Notes: generated from the sequence alone by a model not told the origin. Counted from the first letter of the stretch, positions 45,002-53,951 are shown. The stretch is DNA of 60,839 bases from Chloroflexota bacterium (GCA_026707665.1 JAPOWK010000095.1:1-60839), one strand, 5' to 3'. Made by a program: numbers and translations.

Positions 45002-46227
45002 GCGTATTCTTTCATCAACTCCAGCAGCGAATGTAGCATCAGATTGGCGCCATTGACGCAGTCGGCGTCGCGCGTGAACTCGTTGGGATTGTGGCTGACG
45101 CCAGCGACCGACGGCACAAAGTACATGGCGGCGGGCGCGATGCCGGCCATGTTTTGCGTATCGTGCCCGGCGAAGCTGAGCATGCGCTCGTGGGACAGTC
45201 CCAGCGTATCGGCGCCGCGTTCGATCGCGCGCATCACGGATTCGCTCATGGTCGCCGGGATCACAGGCGGCGTCTCCTCGTAAGTCACGCTCAAGCCATA
45301 CTCGGCCGCGCACTCGTCCAGAAGTCGGTACAGGTCAGCGCCCATCCGGTCCATCTCGTCATCTGAGCCGTGTCGATACTCCAGCGCGCAGTAGACTTCA
45401 GCCGGCACAATGTTGAAGGCGCCGGGCTTCGCGCTGATGATGCCGACATTACAGACTCCCGGGCCATAATTCCGCATGACATGTTCCCGCGCGCGCATGA
45501 CAAGGGTCGCAGCGCCCCAAAGCGCGTCGCGCCGTAAGTCCATAGGCTTGGTGCCCGCATGCGCCGCTTCGCCGCGGAAAGTTACATGGACGGAGCGTAT
45601 CCCGACGATGGCGTTCACGATGCCAATATCGATGCCGGAGCCTTCCAGCCGCGTCCCCTGCTCAATATGCAATTCGACCCAGGCGAGCACATCGTCGCGC
45701 GCCGCCCCTAACATGGACTCGCGCGAGATTCCGATCGCGGCAAAGCGCCGGTCCAACTCGGCGGCATCCACACGGCTGCGCTCAAAGTCAGACTCGGCCA
45801 ATTGACCTGCCACCGCCTTGCTGCCCATCAATCCCATGATGGCGCTCTCTTCATCGGTGAAGTTGACCGCTTCCAGCGTGACTGGCGGGGCGATGCCATT
45901 GTCCTTCAGTGCGCGCAAGGCTTCCAACGCCACCAATACGCCAAGCGCCCCGTCATAACGCCCGCCATTGGGCACGCTGTCCAAATGCGAGCCCGCCAGA
46001 ATCCGCTTCTCGCTGGGCGGATCGCTGAAGAGAATCGCCGACTGATTGCCGGCGCCGTCCTGCGCATAGTGGAGGCCGGCTTCGGCGATCCTGTCTTGAT
46101 ACCAGCGGCGGGCTTCTATATCAGCCCCGGTCAGCGCCAGTCGGGAGACGCCGCCATCGGCTGTCGCGCCGATCCGCGCCAATTCCCTGAGGTCCGAGAG
46201 CAAGCGGTCTTCATTGACTTTGAGCAT
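44998..46227 (-). CDS. Zn-dependent hydrolase of the hydantoinase/carbamoylase (allantoate amidohydrolase) family
   Basis: The 409-residue M20-related protein has the metal sites of the carbamoylase group: GSHLDSVPNGGRYDGALG, FTDEESAIMG, ELHIEQGTRLEGSG, FRGEAAHAGTKPM and the closing AGHDTQNM. Members hydrolyse N-carbamoyl amino acids, allantoate or ureidopropionate; the substrate cannot be chosen from sequence. The ATG at 46227 has AGGAAA 5 nt upstream; upstream in-frame codons (to 46350) encode a non-homologous extension. It converges with the ALDH gene, and the stops overlap. Confidence 0.88.
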   Translation of the reverse strand: MLKVNEDRLLSDLRELARIGATADGGVSRLALTGADIEARRWYQDRIAEAGLHYAQDGAGNQSAILFSDPPSEKRILAGSHLDSVPNGGRYDGALGVLVALEALRALKDNGIAPPVTLEAVNFTDEESAIMGLMGSKAVAGQLAESDFERSRVDAAELDRRFAAIGISRESMLGAARDDVLAWVELHIEQGTRLEGSGIDIGIVNAIVGIRSVHVTFRGEAAHAGTKPMDLRRDALWGAATLVMRAREHVMRNYGPGVCNVGIISAKPGAFNIVPAEVYCALEYRHGSDDEMDRMGADLYRLLDECAAEYGLSVTYEETPPVIPATMSESVMRAIERGADTLGLSHERMLSFAGHDTQNMAGIAPAAMYFVPSVAGVSHNPNEFTRDADCVNGANLMLHSLLELMKEYA

Positions 46228-46314
46228 CGGGTTTCCTGTTGTCGAAAGACGTTGAGCAAAGTTAACACGCCCGATTCTACCCCATCCCCGAAGGTCGATG
46301 TCTACGTGACCCGG

Positions 46315-46342
46315 CCCCTTCCCCGAAGCATCAGGGAAGGGG
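46315..46342. repeat. GC-rich palindromic element
   Basis: CCCCTTCCC (46315-46323) pairs perfectly with GGGAAGGGG (46334-46342) around a 10-nt loop. It lies between the divergent hydrolase and exonuclease III genes and has no T tract. It resembles the palindromic sequence inside the ALDH gene at 44121-44153. Confidence 0.5.
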
Positions 46343-46484
46343 AGCGCCAATCGCGTAGTCGCACTTCAATTGAGGCTCTTGACTAAAGTCGGCAAGCGTA
46401 CATTTAGGGTAACACAAAGGTCTGTCAGTAACGCAGCATGAATGCGCGTGAGGATTGCACCTTATACCAGCAAAGCGGTCCCAC

Positions 46485-46490
46485 TATAAT
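46485..46490 (+). promoter_or_regulatory. -10 element (TATAAT) of the exonuclease III gene
   Basis: A perfect TATAAT lies 38 bp before ATG 46529. TTATAC at 46462-46467 has 17-bp spacing but is a poor -35. The -10 sits so close to ATG 46499 that the later ATG is favoured as the start. Confidence 0.5.
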
Positions 46491-46528
46491 GCGTCGCAAT
46501 GGAAAGAAACAGTTCCGCGGAGAAGCGC

Positions 46529-47296
46529 ATGAAACTCTACTCATGGAATGTGAACGGCATCCGCGCCGCGCAGAAAAAAGGCTTTCTTGATTGGCTGCAC
46601 GCTGAACAGCCGGATGTCTTAACCGTTCAAGAGACCAAAGCCTGGCCCGATCAACTTGATCCTGAGTTAAGGCAGCCCGAGGGTTACCACACCTGGTGGG
46701 TCAAGGCGGAACGCAAGGGCTACAGCGGCGTCGGCTTGTTCAGCAAGAGCGAACCGCAGGAAGTCAAACTGGGTCTGGGCATCGAGAAATTCGACAGCGA
46801 GGGGCGCACGATCATCGCCGATTATGGCGACTTCACGCTGATGACAACCTACCTGCCCAACGGCGGGCGCGATCACAAGCGCGTGCCCTTCAAGATGGAA
46901 TACAAGGAAGCCTTTCTCGATTACGCCAACAGCCTGCGCGCGGCCGGCAAGTCAGTCGTATTCGCCGGCGACATTAACACAGCGCACAACGAGATTGACC
47001 TGGCGCGCCCCAAACAGAATAGGAAGACCACCGGCTTCCTGCGCGAGGAGCGCGACTGGATCGACAAGGTGGTTGAGCAAGGTTATATCGACAGCTACCG
47101 GCATCTTAATCCGGAGCGGGAAGGCGCCTATTCCTGGTGGTCCATGCGCAGCGGCGCGCGCGACAAGAACATCGGCTGGCGGATTGATTATTTCTTCATT
47201 TCACCGGATCTGCTGGAGAAGATGGCCGCCGCCGAGATTCACGCCGATGTGATGGGCAGCGACCACTGCCCGATCAGCCTGACACTGGACGTTTGA
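46529..47296 (+). CDS. xthA: Exodeoxyribonuclease III (AP endonuclease)
   Basis: The 255-residue enzyme begins MKLYSWNVNGIRAAQKKGF and carries VQETK (metal Glu), GVGLFSK, GDINTAHNEIDLARPK with catalytic Asp and Asn, WRIDYFFIS and SDHCPISLTL with the catalytic His. This is the ExoIII/APE1 family, which nicks DNA at abasic sites and trims 3' ends in base-excision repair. ATG 46529 has GGAGA 7 nt upstream; the earlier ATG at 46499 lies too near the -10 element. It converges with the first of the four GIY-YIG-like membrane genes. Confidence 0.95.
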   Translation: MKLYSWNVNGIRAAQKKGFLDWLHAEQPDVLTVQETKAWPDQLDPELRQPEGYHTWWVKAERKGYSGVGLFSKSEPQEVKLGLGIEKFDSEGRTIIADYGDFTLMTTYLPNGGRDHKRVPFKMEYKEAFLDYANSLRAAGKSVVFAGDINTAHNEIDLARPKQNRKTTGFLREERDWIDKVVEQGYIDSYRHLNPEREGAYSWWSMRSGARDKNIGWRIDYFFISPDLLEKMAAAEIHADVMGSDHCPISLTLDV

Positions 47297-47335
47297 CCGC
47301 CGCGCCAAATCCTCAAATCACCCGAGCTTCTCGAA

Positions 47336-48019
47336 TCAATAGAGGTAAGGGTTTCGCAAGAGATGAATCAGCAGCACCAGAAACACTAGCAGAACAAAAG
47401 CAATACACATCCCGGGATGATTGTACACAAGGTCGTCGAATTTGTCCGAGAGCGATTGGCGCCAGGAGATCGGTTCCCGGGCGCCCGGCTGCTCCAATGC
47501 CTGCTGCGCGCCATGCCGTCTCAGCGCGCAAGCGCCATAGCGATGGGCTGCCAGCGATGGCGGCTGCGGCGGACTTTGCCGCTTGCTATAACTGTCGCCA
47601 TGCGATTTTTCGCCAGCGCGCTCTTGCCGCCGACTTAAGCTGCCGCTGGCTCTCCCCGCCGCTTTGAACGGCCGGCTGACGTATTGGCTGCTATAGTCAA
47701 GAATCCGCAATTCTGACTTGCGCAGCGCTCTCAATTGGTAGGCATCGAGTTCCAGCCAGGTGTCACTCAGCGCCGCATTATGCCGCTGGTAGAGGAGGTT
47801 TTCGCTGGCGGCGATATCGTCGGTTTCGAGAATGGAAAGCAACTCTATGCCATAGGTACCCGTCAATTCGCCGAGCAGAGCATCGACGTACGTCTTCGGA
47901 TGATCGGTGCTGTCGATCCGGTAGACATCGCGGTCGATATCGCGCAGCACACAGATGTAGCCGGCCGGCGCGTCCAGCTTCGGCAGCGAGGCATATTCTT
48001 TCGCTGGCAGACTATTCAC
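47336..48019 (-). CDS. Tail-anchored GIY-YIG/T5orf172-like protein, paralog A
   Basis: The N-terminal 95 residues (NSLPAKEYASLPKLDAPAGYICVLRD, VYRIDSTDHPKTY, SILETDDIAASENLLYQRHNAALSDTWLELDAYQL) follow the T5orf172/MUG113 branch of GIY-YIG. It shows GYI at the first strand, YRI for YIG, the conserved Glu and a terminal aromatic W. The catalytic Arg position is not kept. A basic Ser/Arg/Gln-rich linker and one C-terminal helix (VYNHPGMCIAFVLLVFLVLLIHLL) follow, so the domain faces the cytosol. GTG 48019 was chosen because it aligns with paralog B (NSLPxKEYASLPKL) and lies at the same distance from the same -10 block. Function unknown. Confidence 0.6.
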   Translation of the reverse strand: MNSLPAKEYASLPKLDAPAGYICVLRDIDRDVYRIDSTDHPKTYVDALLGELTGTYGIELLSILETDDIAASENLLYQRHNAALSDTWLELDAYQLRALRKSELRILDYSSQYVSRPFKAAGRASGSLSRRQERAGEKSHGDSYSKRQSPPQPPSLAAHRYGACALRRHGAQQALEQPGAREPISWRQSLSDKFDDLVYNHPGMCIAFVLLVFLVLLIHLLRNPYLY

Positions 48020-48061
48020 GCTGATCCATCGGCGAACGACTGGGGACCACAACAATTCATA

Positions 48062-48079
48062 CGCGGATTATAGCGCGAA
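48062..48079 (-). promoter_or_regulatory. Shared -10 promoter block upstream of paralog A
   Basis: The 18-bp block CGCGGATTATAGCGCGAA holds TATAAT on the minus strand (48067-48072), 47 bp before GTG 48019. The identical block precedes paralog B at the same distance. No good -35 is visible, so the conserved flanks may bind a common regulator. Confidence 0.6.
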
Positions 48080-48221
48080 ATGTACTGTAACGCACTAACA
48101 TAAATTCAGGCTAAACGACCTTGAACACTTGACACAATATAGAGGGAAATTTCAATTGGCGACCCATGCGGTTATGTGCAGCTACCAGTTCCCGATCAGC
48201 CTCTCGCTGGACTTGTGAAAT

Positions 48222-48941
48222 TCAATATCTCCAAAATCCAACCGGTCCGCCAAACTTGAGCATAAACGCCAACAGCACAAACGTAAGCACAAAGGCGACA
48301 AACAGCCATATCAGCATGTAATCGAGAAAAGTCTCCTTTAGGCGGTAGGCAATATCACGAAGAGGTTGCAGCCGCGCGCCGAGGTACTGCAACAGGGTGT
48401 AGGCATCGTCGATGTCGTCCATGCGGACGCGTCTCTGGCGGGCGTCCTTTCCGTCCGTTCGATAAGCGAGCGTTGAGCGCGCATCGCGCCTCCTGGCACG
48501 TCGAGTAGATCCGCGCGAAGTCGAGGGCGCGGAACGATTGGCGCGTGAGGCGGACCGCTTGCTCGCCGCGCTCTTGGGCGTCGATTCGCTTTGCGGCCTC
48601 AGGTACAAGCTGCGGTAGGCGTAGATCTTCAAGTCCGATCGGCGTAGTTCTGCCAATTGATGATTATCCAGATCAAGCCATTCATCACTTAAGCGCGCAT
48701 GATGCGCATCGTATAGTTGGGACTCGCTCACTGCGAGATCGTCGGCTTCAAGAACCGAGATTAGCTCGATGCCGTAGGTTCCCGTCAACTCGGCGAGCAG
48801 CGCGTCAATGTAGGTCGCCGGATGATCCGTGCTGTCGAGCCGGTAGACATCGCGGTCGATATCGCGCAGCACACAGATGTAGCTGGCCGGCGCGTTCAGT
48901 TTCGGCAGCGAGGCATATTCTTTCGGTGGCAGGCTATTCAA
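48222..48941 (-). CDS. Tail-anchored GIY-YIG/T5orf172-like protein, paralog B
   Basis: This 239-residue paralog is clearly related to A across the N-terminal domain (NSLPPKEYASLPKLNAPASYICVLRDIDRDVYRLDSTDHP, LSDEWLDLDNHQLAELRRSDLKI). The middle is a very basic, Ser/Arg-rich linker (residues about 115-165). The C-terminal helix is DYMLIWLFVAFVLTFVLLAFML. The predicted start is TTG 48941, without a clear ribosome site. It lies between paralogs A and C and has its own copy of the -10 block. The catalytic Arg of GIY-YIG nucleases is missing, so a binding or sensing role is more likely. Confidence 0.6.
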   Translation of the reverse strand: MNSLPPKEYASLPKLNAPASYICVLRDIDRDVYRLDSTDHPATYIDALLAELTGTYGIELISVLEADDLAVSESQLYDAHHARLSDEWLDLDNHQLAELRRSDLKIYAYRSLYLRPQSESTPKSAASKRSASRANRSAPSTSRGSTRRARRRDARSTLAYRTDGKDARQRRVRMDDIDDAYTLLQYLGARLQPLRDIAYRLKETFLDYMLIWLFVAFVLTFVLLAFMLKFGGPVGFWRY

Positions 48942-48983
48942 GTGGGTTCACCGTCAAACGATAAGCAACCATCACAGTCCATG

Positions 48984-49001
48984 CGCGGATTATAGCGCGA
49001 A
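48984..49001 (-). promoter_or_regulatory. Shared -10 promoter block upstream of paralog B
   Basis: This is the identical 18-bp block CGCGGATTATAGCGCGAA, with TATAAT on the minus strand (48989-48994), 47 bp before TTG 48941, as in paralog A. Confidence 0.6.
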
Positions 49002-49032
49002 GGGCGCTCTTTCATGAATTCAGACGCGTCGA

Positions 49033-52000
49033 TCAGCCCGCCTTCGCTGCCAATTCGCTGTGAAGGAAGGCGCTGCCCGCTTCGAAGTTGATTTCATACC
49101 AAGCGTCAGTCCCGTATACCGTCTCGCCCGCGACCATGCCGATGACCTCAACTTCGGTGCCCGGCGCGTATTTCGCCACGATTTCGCAGTTCGTCCGCGG
49201 GCAAGCGCGGATATGGGCATTCGCGTTTCCCGCCGTCTCCACCACATATTTGGCAGCTGAAGCGACCGTCGCCGCGGCGGTGGGCAGCATCGTCTCGGTA
49301 GCGGTCGCTGTGGCTGTCGGCGGCGGCGCATCGGTCGGGCTAGATGGCGCCGGAGGAGGCGCATCCACGTCTGCATCGCCTTGCGCGCTCAATGGACTCA
49401 AGAGCCGACTGTGGACATAGCGCTTCCTGTTTCCGTGATCAAACTTGATCCATATGTCGTTTCCGTAGATTGACTCGCCGCGAACCACTTGAAGCGCCCA
49501 AACTCTCATACCTGGCGGCAGGACGCCGACTTCATCGCAACTTCTGTTCGCGCAGTTTCGAAAGCTGGCTTTTTCAAGACTTCTGACATAGTAGTATCGA
49601 TTGCTGACATAGCCAGAAGGCTGAATGGCGGTCGGCTGCCGAGTCGGCGTCGAATCCGCGGTCGGCTCGGGGATGGGCTCATATTCTGTCACGAAACTGC
49701 TATGAATGTAGACTGTGTGGTCTTCATGTCGAAATCTGAACCACGCATTGCTGTCGTTGATCTGCTGTCCGTACCATTTGCCCGACGGATAAATCATGGC
49801 GCCGCGCTCTAACACATCAATTGACTGGCAACTCGTATAGACACATTTGTAGACGGTGGCACGTTCACTGACATATAGCGGCGTCTCATCCGCCGTGCTT
49901 GACTGATTACGCTGCGTCTGCTGCGCCGCCGGTGACGGTTCTGACGCCGGAGCGGCGGGCGGCGGCATCGTGGACAGCATGCTGCTGTGAACAAACCGAC
50001 TCCGCCCCTGGTGATCGAGAACCACCCAGCGATCGTCGCCCTCTATTTTCTGACCTACTGTATAGCCGGTCGCCGTAATCTGCGTTCCAGGCGGCAATAT
50101 TACGTCCACCTCACAGGTCAAATGCGCGCACTTGCGAACGCTCGCGCGTTGATTGGTGTAGAATGTCGCTCCTGCGATCACAGTATAGGTCGTCGAATCT
50201 GCGGGAGGCGCCGTGGGAAACGCGGCGGCATTCGGATCGGTCCGCGATAGCTTGCCGCTGTGTATGCTGAGATGCCGCCCGCTATGGCTGAAGCGAATCC
50301 AATGGTCGCTTCCGTGGAGCGGCTGACCTGTCTCGAAGCTCAGCGCTGTTATCTTGGCGCCTGGCGGCATGACCTCCAATATCTCGCACGATGTTTGCGC
50401 GCAGGCACGAGCGATCGCCCGCTCCCTTACATAGAAGACCTCGCCTTGCCCCACAGCGGTCGGCCGAATACGCGTCGGCTGTGCAGTAGGCGCAGTCCGT
50501 GATAAGTCGCCGCTGTGAATGCTGAGATGCCGCCCGTTATGGCTGAAGCGAATCCATAGGTCGTTGCTGTCGATCTCCTGTCCCTGCAAGAACCTGAGCG
50601 CCGTTATTTTCGTTCCCGGCAGCAATATATCCCAGACTTCACAGGACAGGCGGGCGCAGCGACGAGCATTCGCGATGGACCTGACGTAAAATTCTTCGCC
50701 CCGCCCGACCGCGGTCGCTTTGATGCGCGTCGGCTGTGCAGTCGGCGATGGCGGGGGCGTCGGCTCGACCAGGGGCCAGGTCCGTGAAAGCTCACTGTCA
50801 TGAATGTAACGTAATTCGCCCCTATTCTGAAATGCGATCCAGCGATCGCTGCCATTGACCTGCTGGCCGGTTACATAGCGGTGCGCCGTGATTTTGGTTC
50901 CGGAGCCCAGAAACGCATCCGTGCGACAACTCATGTTGGCGCAATAGCGCACTCGTGAATACGTGTTGGTGTAGAAGACTTCATCTTTGCCCGAAATCCT
51001 GGTCGTCGGCGATGCGGAATTTGTGTTAGTTGCTGTCGAATCTATCGGGGGCCAGGTCCGCGAAAGCTCACTGTCATGAATGTAGCGTAACCTGCCCCAA
51101 TACAGAAATGCGATCCAGCGAGCGCTGCCATTGACCAACTGGCCGGATACAACACTGCGAGCCGTGATTTTGCTTCCGGAGCTGAGAAAATCTACGGTGC
51201 TGCAGAACATGTTGGCGCAGGAGCGTACACGAGTTCGCGTCTTGGTGAAGAAGACTTCATCTCTGCCCTCAATCTCGGGCGTCAGCGATGCGGAACCGGA
51301 GTCGGTGTCTGTCGAATCTTTTGGCTCGACCGGGGGCGCGGCCCGCGAAAGCTCACTGTCGTGAATATAGCGCAACTCGCCTCGGTGGAGATATTGAATC
51401 CAGCGCGTGCTGCCTTTATATGCCAGTCCTTTCACAAACTTTTGCGCCGTTATCCTTGTACCCGGATCCAGCAAGTCAACCACGCGGCAAGTGTCCGCTG
51501 CGCAGATCCGCAGTCGCGCGCTCGCGCTCGTGAAGAAGACCTCGCCACTTCCATTCGCTGCTGGCGTCGGTATATTCGACTGCCGCGAACCGGCATTCAG
51601 CATCGACTCAATGACGCGCCCGATATTACCGCCATGCTCGGCGGCGAAAACGCCAATAAACACGAGCAAACCCAGAGCAAAAGCCCAGCGCGCGGCTCGT
51701 GGTCGGCGGCGCCTGGGGCGGGTCGGTTGCGGGCGGGCGCGCCTTCGGGGAGCGGACACATGCCCCTTAGTGGCAACAATGTCGGCCTCCTGCAAAAGCG
51801 AATCAGCGCCTTCATCATTCTCGACCAGGTCGAGGAGAGAGACCGACTCTTGCATTTGCGTTGGCGCCGGGGCAGGCGTTGGCGCGGGCGGCGTTTGCGG
51901 AAACCGAGCGAGATCAAACCAGTCGCCCAGAGTTGTCCCCGCCGCGAGCTCATCCTGCAGGTCGCGTTCCGCCTCGGCCGCATTTTCCGCTTCCAGGATC

Positions 52001-52200
52001 AAGACCACGCGAGTCGCGAATGGGAAATCGGCGCCACGCTCGATTTGATGTTGATCTAACTGCTGGTGGCGCGCGATCTTGTAGCGGTTGCCATAGGCGA
52101 CATCTTGTATGAGGACGATGTAGCCAGCGGGCGGCGCAAGCCATGGCAAGCGCGAGGCGCGGTCGGCCGCGATCTGCCTTACACCGGGTCGGTTCTGCAA
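49033..52200 (-). CDS. GIY-YIG-like/transmembrane/nine-SH3-repeat protein, paralog C
   Basis: The 1055-residue protein has three parts. Residues about 20-100 are a T5orf172-like domain (PPAGYIVLIQDVAYGNRYKIARH, EAENAAEAERDLQDEL, LGDWFDL). A Pro-rich and then very basic linker leads to one helix (about 171-188, WAFALGLLVFIGVFAA). The rest, outside the membrane, consists of nine SH3b units of about 70 residues joined by Thr/Pro-rich linkers. Every unit has a CX4C pair (CAADTC, CANMFC, CANMSC, CARLSC, CAQTSC, CAHLTC, CVYTSC, CANRSC, CPRTNC), probably a disulfide. TTG start with GGAGGAGG just upstream. It could join a cytosolic sensor or effector to the envelope; function unknown. Confidence 0.7.
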   Translation of the reverse strand: MQNRPGVRQIAADRASRLPWLAPPAGYIVLIQDVAYGNRYKIARHQQLDQHQIERGADFPFATRVVLILEAENAAEAERDLQDELAAGTTLGDWFDLARFPQTPPAPTPAPAPTQMQESVSLLDLVENDEGADSLLQEADIVATKGHVSAPRRRARPQPTRPRRRRPRAARWAFALGLLVFIGVFAAEHGGNIGRVIESMLNAGSRQSNIPTPAANGSGEVFFTSASARLRICAADTCRVVDLLDPGTRITAQKFVKGLAYKGSTRWIQYLHRGELRYIHDSELSRAAPPVEPKDSTDTDSGSASLTPEIEGRDEVFFTKTRTRVRSCANMFCSTVDFLSSGSKITARSVVSGQLVNGSARWIAFLYWGRLRYIHDSELSRTWPPIDSTATNTNSASPTTRISGKDEVFYTNTYSRVRYCANMSCRTDAFLGSGTKITAHRYVTGQQVNGSDRWIAFQNRGELRYIHDSELSRTWPLVEPTPPPSPTAQPTRIKATAVGRGEEFYVRSIANARRCARLSCEVWDILLPGTKITALRFLQGQEIDSNDLWIRFSHNGRHLSIHSGDLSRTAPTAQPTRIRPTAVGQGEVFYVRERAIARACAQTSCEILEVMPPGAKITALSFETGQPLHGSDHWIRFSHSGRHLSIHSGKLSRTDPNAAAFPTAPPADSTTYTVIAGATFYTNQRASVRKCAHLTCEVDVILPPGTQITATGYTVGQKIEGDDRWVVLDHQGRSRFVHSSMLSTMPPPAAPASEPSPAAQQTQRNQSSTADETPLYVSERATVYKCVYTSCQSIDVLERGAMIYPSGKWYGQQINDSNAWFRFRHEDHTVYIHSSFVTEYEPIPEPTADSTPTRQPTAIQPSGYVSNRYYYVRSLEKASFRNCANRSCDEVGVLPPGMRVWALQVVRGESIYGNDIWIKFDHGNRKRYVHSRLLSPLSAQGDADVDAPPPAPSSPTDAPPPTATATATETMLPTAAATVASAAKYVVETAGNANAHIRACPRTNCEIVAKYAPGTEVEVIGMVAGETVYGTDAWYEINFEAGSAFLHSELAAKAG

Positions 52201-52362
52201 GTCCTCCTCCGCCGCCTGTCAATCACTTAGGCAGATTTTAACATACAACAGGCTGGCCAATCCGCCGATCCGCCTGCGCGCCTGATTCAGTCAACTCGCG
52301 GCCGGCGGGACTCATCAGATTGGACGAGTCGCAGATGTCCGCCTGGCTCAAGGGCTCCGCCA

Positions 52363-53073
52363 TCAGCGCCAGGCGTGATTGTGCGTCACGTGATAGCCGT
52401 AGATCAGGCTAAGCACGAGCCACAGAACGAAAAGAAGAGCCAACCCGTAAATCACCTTGAAGGGATGATTGAATAACAAGGTGAGCAATCGATCCAGCAG
52501 GTATTGCCCCAGACCTTCTGATTGCGCCGGCCTGCTTGCCCTGGGAATATTCTGCGCCGACGATCTGGCGCCATAGTAGCGGGAATGAGGCGGACGTGGC
52601 TGCCGACCTTGCCGCTGCTGCGCTCGTTTCGAAGTCATCAGCCTTCCGTAGCTTGTCTCGGCCCGGGTATCGGTCCCGGTATCGTCGACGATTGGCTTTT
52701 CTGAACCTTGGCGCGCCAGATAGCAACTGCGATGCGCGTCGATTTGGAGAATGGATCGACGCAGTTCTACCAATTGGTAGGCATCCAGCGCGTGCCATTC
52801 CTCGCTTAAGCGGGCATGATGCTTCTCATACAGTTCTGTCTCGCTCGCTTGGACGTCTTCCGTTTCGAGAATGGATACGATCTCAATGCCAAACCTGCGC
52901 GCGTCATCGTCCGCTATCTCGCGAATAAAGGCGGCCGGATGATCGGTCTTGTCAATGCGAAAACGGTCGCTATCGATGTCCCGCATCACGCAGATATAGC
53001 CGGCGGGCGATTCGAGCATCGGCAACAATTCGTAGTCTCTTGGCGGCACACTGCGCACGCTGGTATCCCTCAC
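52363..53073 (-). CDS. Tail-anchored GIY-YIG/T5orf172-like protein, paralog D
   Basis: The 236-residue first gene of the cluster has the same N-terminal domain (VPPRDYELLPMLESPAGYICVMRDIDSDRFRIDKTDHPAAF, SILETEDVQASETELYEKHHARLSEEWHALDAYQL). A polar linker and a C-terminal helix (FNHPFKVIYGLALLFVLWLVLSLIYGY) follow. The predicted start is GTG 53073. It diverges from the gene at 53209 across 135 bp. The domain is about 40-50% identical by eye to A and B, and no catalytic Arg is evident. It lacks the 18-bp promoter block of A and B. Confidence 0.6.
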   Translation of the reverse strand: MRDTSVRSVPPRDYELLPMLESPAGYICVMRDIDSDRFRIDKTDHPAAFIREIADDDARRFGIEIVSILETEDVQASETELYEKHHARLSEEWHALDAYQLVELRRSILQIDAHRSCYLARQGSEKPIVDDTGTDTRAETSYGRLMTSKRAQQRQGRQPRPPHSRYYGARSSAQNIPRASRPAQSEGLGQYLLDRLLTLLFNHPFKVIYGLALLFVLWLVLSLIYGYHVTHNHAWR

Positions 53074-53208
53074 CTATGCCGTCGTCCAAAGCCTGGACCG
53101 AGGACGCTATTTCCAGTCTAACACGAATCGGGCGCGTCACGGTGCATACGCAGGTGTTCCGCCAGCGGCGCCAAGGCTGCGCCGAATCGACCATAGTATA
53201 ATGAGCGT

Positions 53209-53781
53209 ATGGATATCGCGCGTTTGATTGACTCCAGCTTCAACGAGGCGGTCAAAGCCTTGACCATGGGCACATCGCCAAGGTCGCTGGCGCGCGCCCG
53301 CGAGCGAGCTTTCATCAAGACGCTCATCGCGCATTTGCAGCGCGAATTCGCAGCGGAAGACATTCGCGTCTTCGCGGCATCGCAGCGGGGCAATAGCGCC
53401 GAATTCGGGACGAATCATCTGCTCTACGACATAGCGGTCTGCCGAGCTGAAGCGGGCGAAACCGCCGAGCGCAAGTCGGAGGACTTTCTATACATCGCCG
53501 AAGCGCTGTGGCAAATCGAAGTCGACTTTTCGCGCGAGTGGCAGTCCGCGCTGCAAGCCATCAACCGCCTCAACTGTGGCGCCGCCGCTGACAAACTGCT
53601 AATCGCCTCCTGTCTCTCGGCAAGCCAGACACGATTCCTGAACACCTTGAGGGCGCCGGCCCGCGCTAGCCCGGGAAATCTGTACCTGGCGCTCGTCCCG
53701 CATCCGGCGGACTGGGACGACGCCGAAGGCGCGCCTCAGGTCTGGAGAATGGCCGAGGACGCGTGGACCGAGACGACATGA
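53209..53781 (+). CDS. Hypothetical protein, possible PD-(D/E)XK-like fold
   Basis: The 190-residue cytosolic protein has no motif I can name with confidence. The order LLYDIAVCRAE, ALWQIEVDFSREW, AINRLNCGAAADKLLIASC resembles the Asp, Glu-x-Asp/Glu and later Lys of some PD-(D/E)XK nucleases. A Trp-rich C-terminus closes it. TATAAT at 53197-53202 lies immediately before the ATG, so the true transcription start is unclear. It is divergent from paralog D and may belong to the same cluster; that is positional inference. Confidence 0.4.
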   Translation: MDIARLIDSSFNEAVKALTMGTSPRSLARARERAFIKTLIAHLQREFAAEDIRVFAASQRGNSAEFGTNHLLYDIAVCRAEAGETAERKSEDFLYIAEALWQIEVDFSREWQSALQAINRLNCGAAADKLLIASCLSASQTRFLNTLRAPARASPGNLYLALVPHPADWDDAEGAPQVWRMAEDAWTETT

Positions 53782-53951
53782 GCGACTGGCATTTGGCTGG
53801 CGCAGCATACACCCGCTTGGCGCATGGCCGCTTCGCGATCCGCGACAGCAGCTCGGCGGCAGCAAATAGAAAAGGCCGCGCCTGCGCAGAAAAACAGGCT
53901 AGCAATCTGCACGTGCAAAGGAAACATTTTGAAGAACGAGGATAATGAAGA

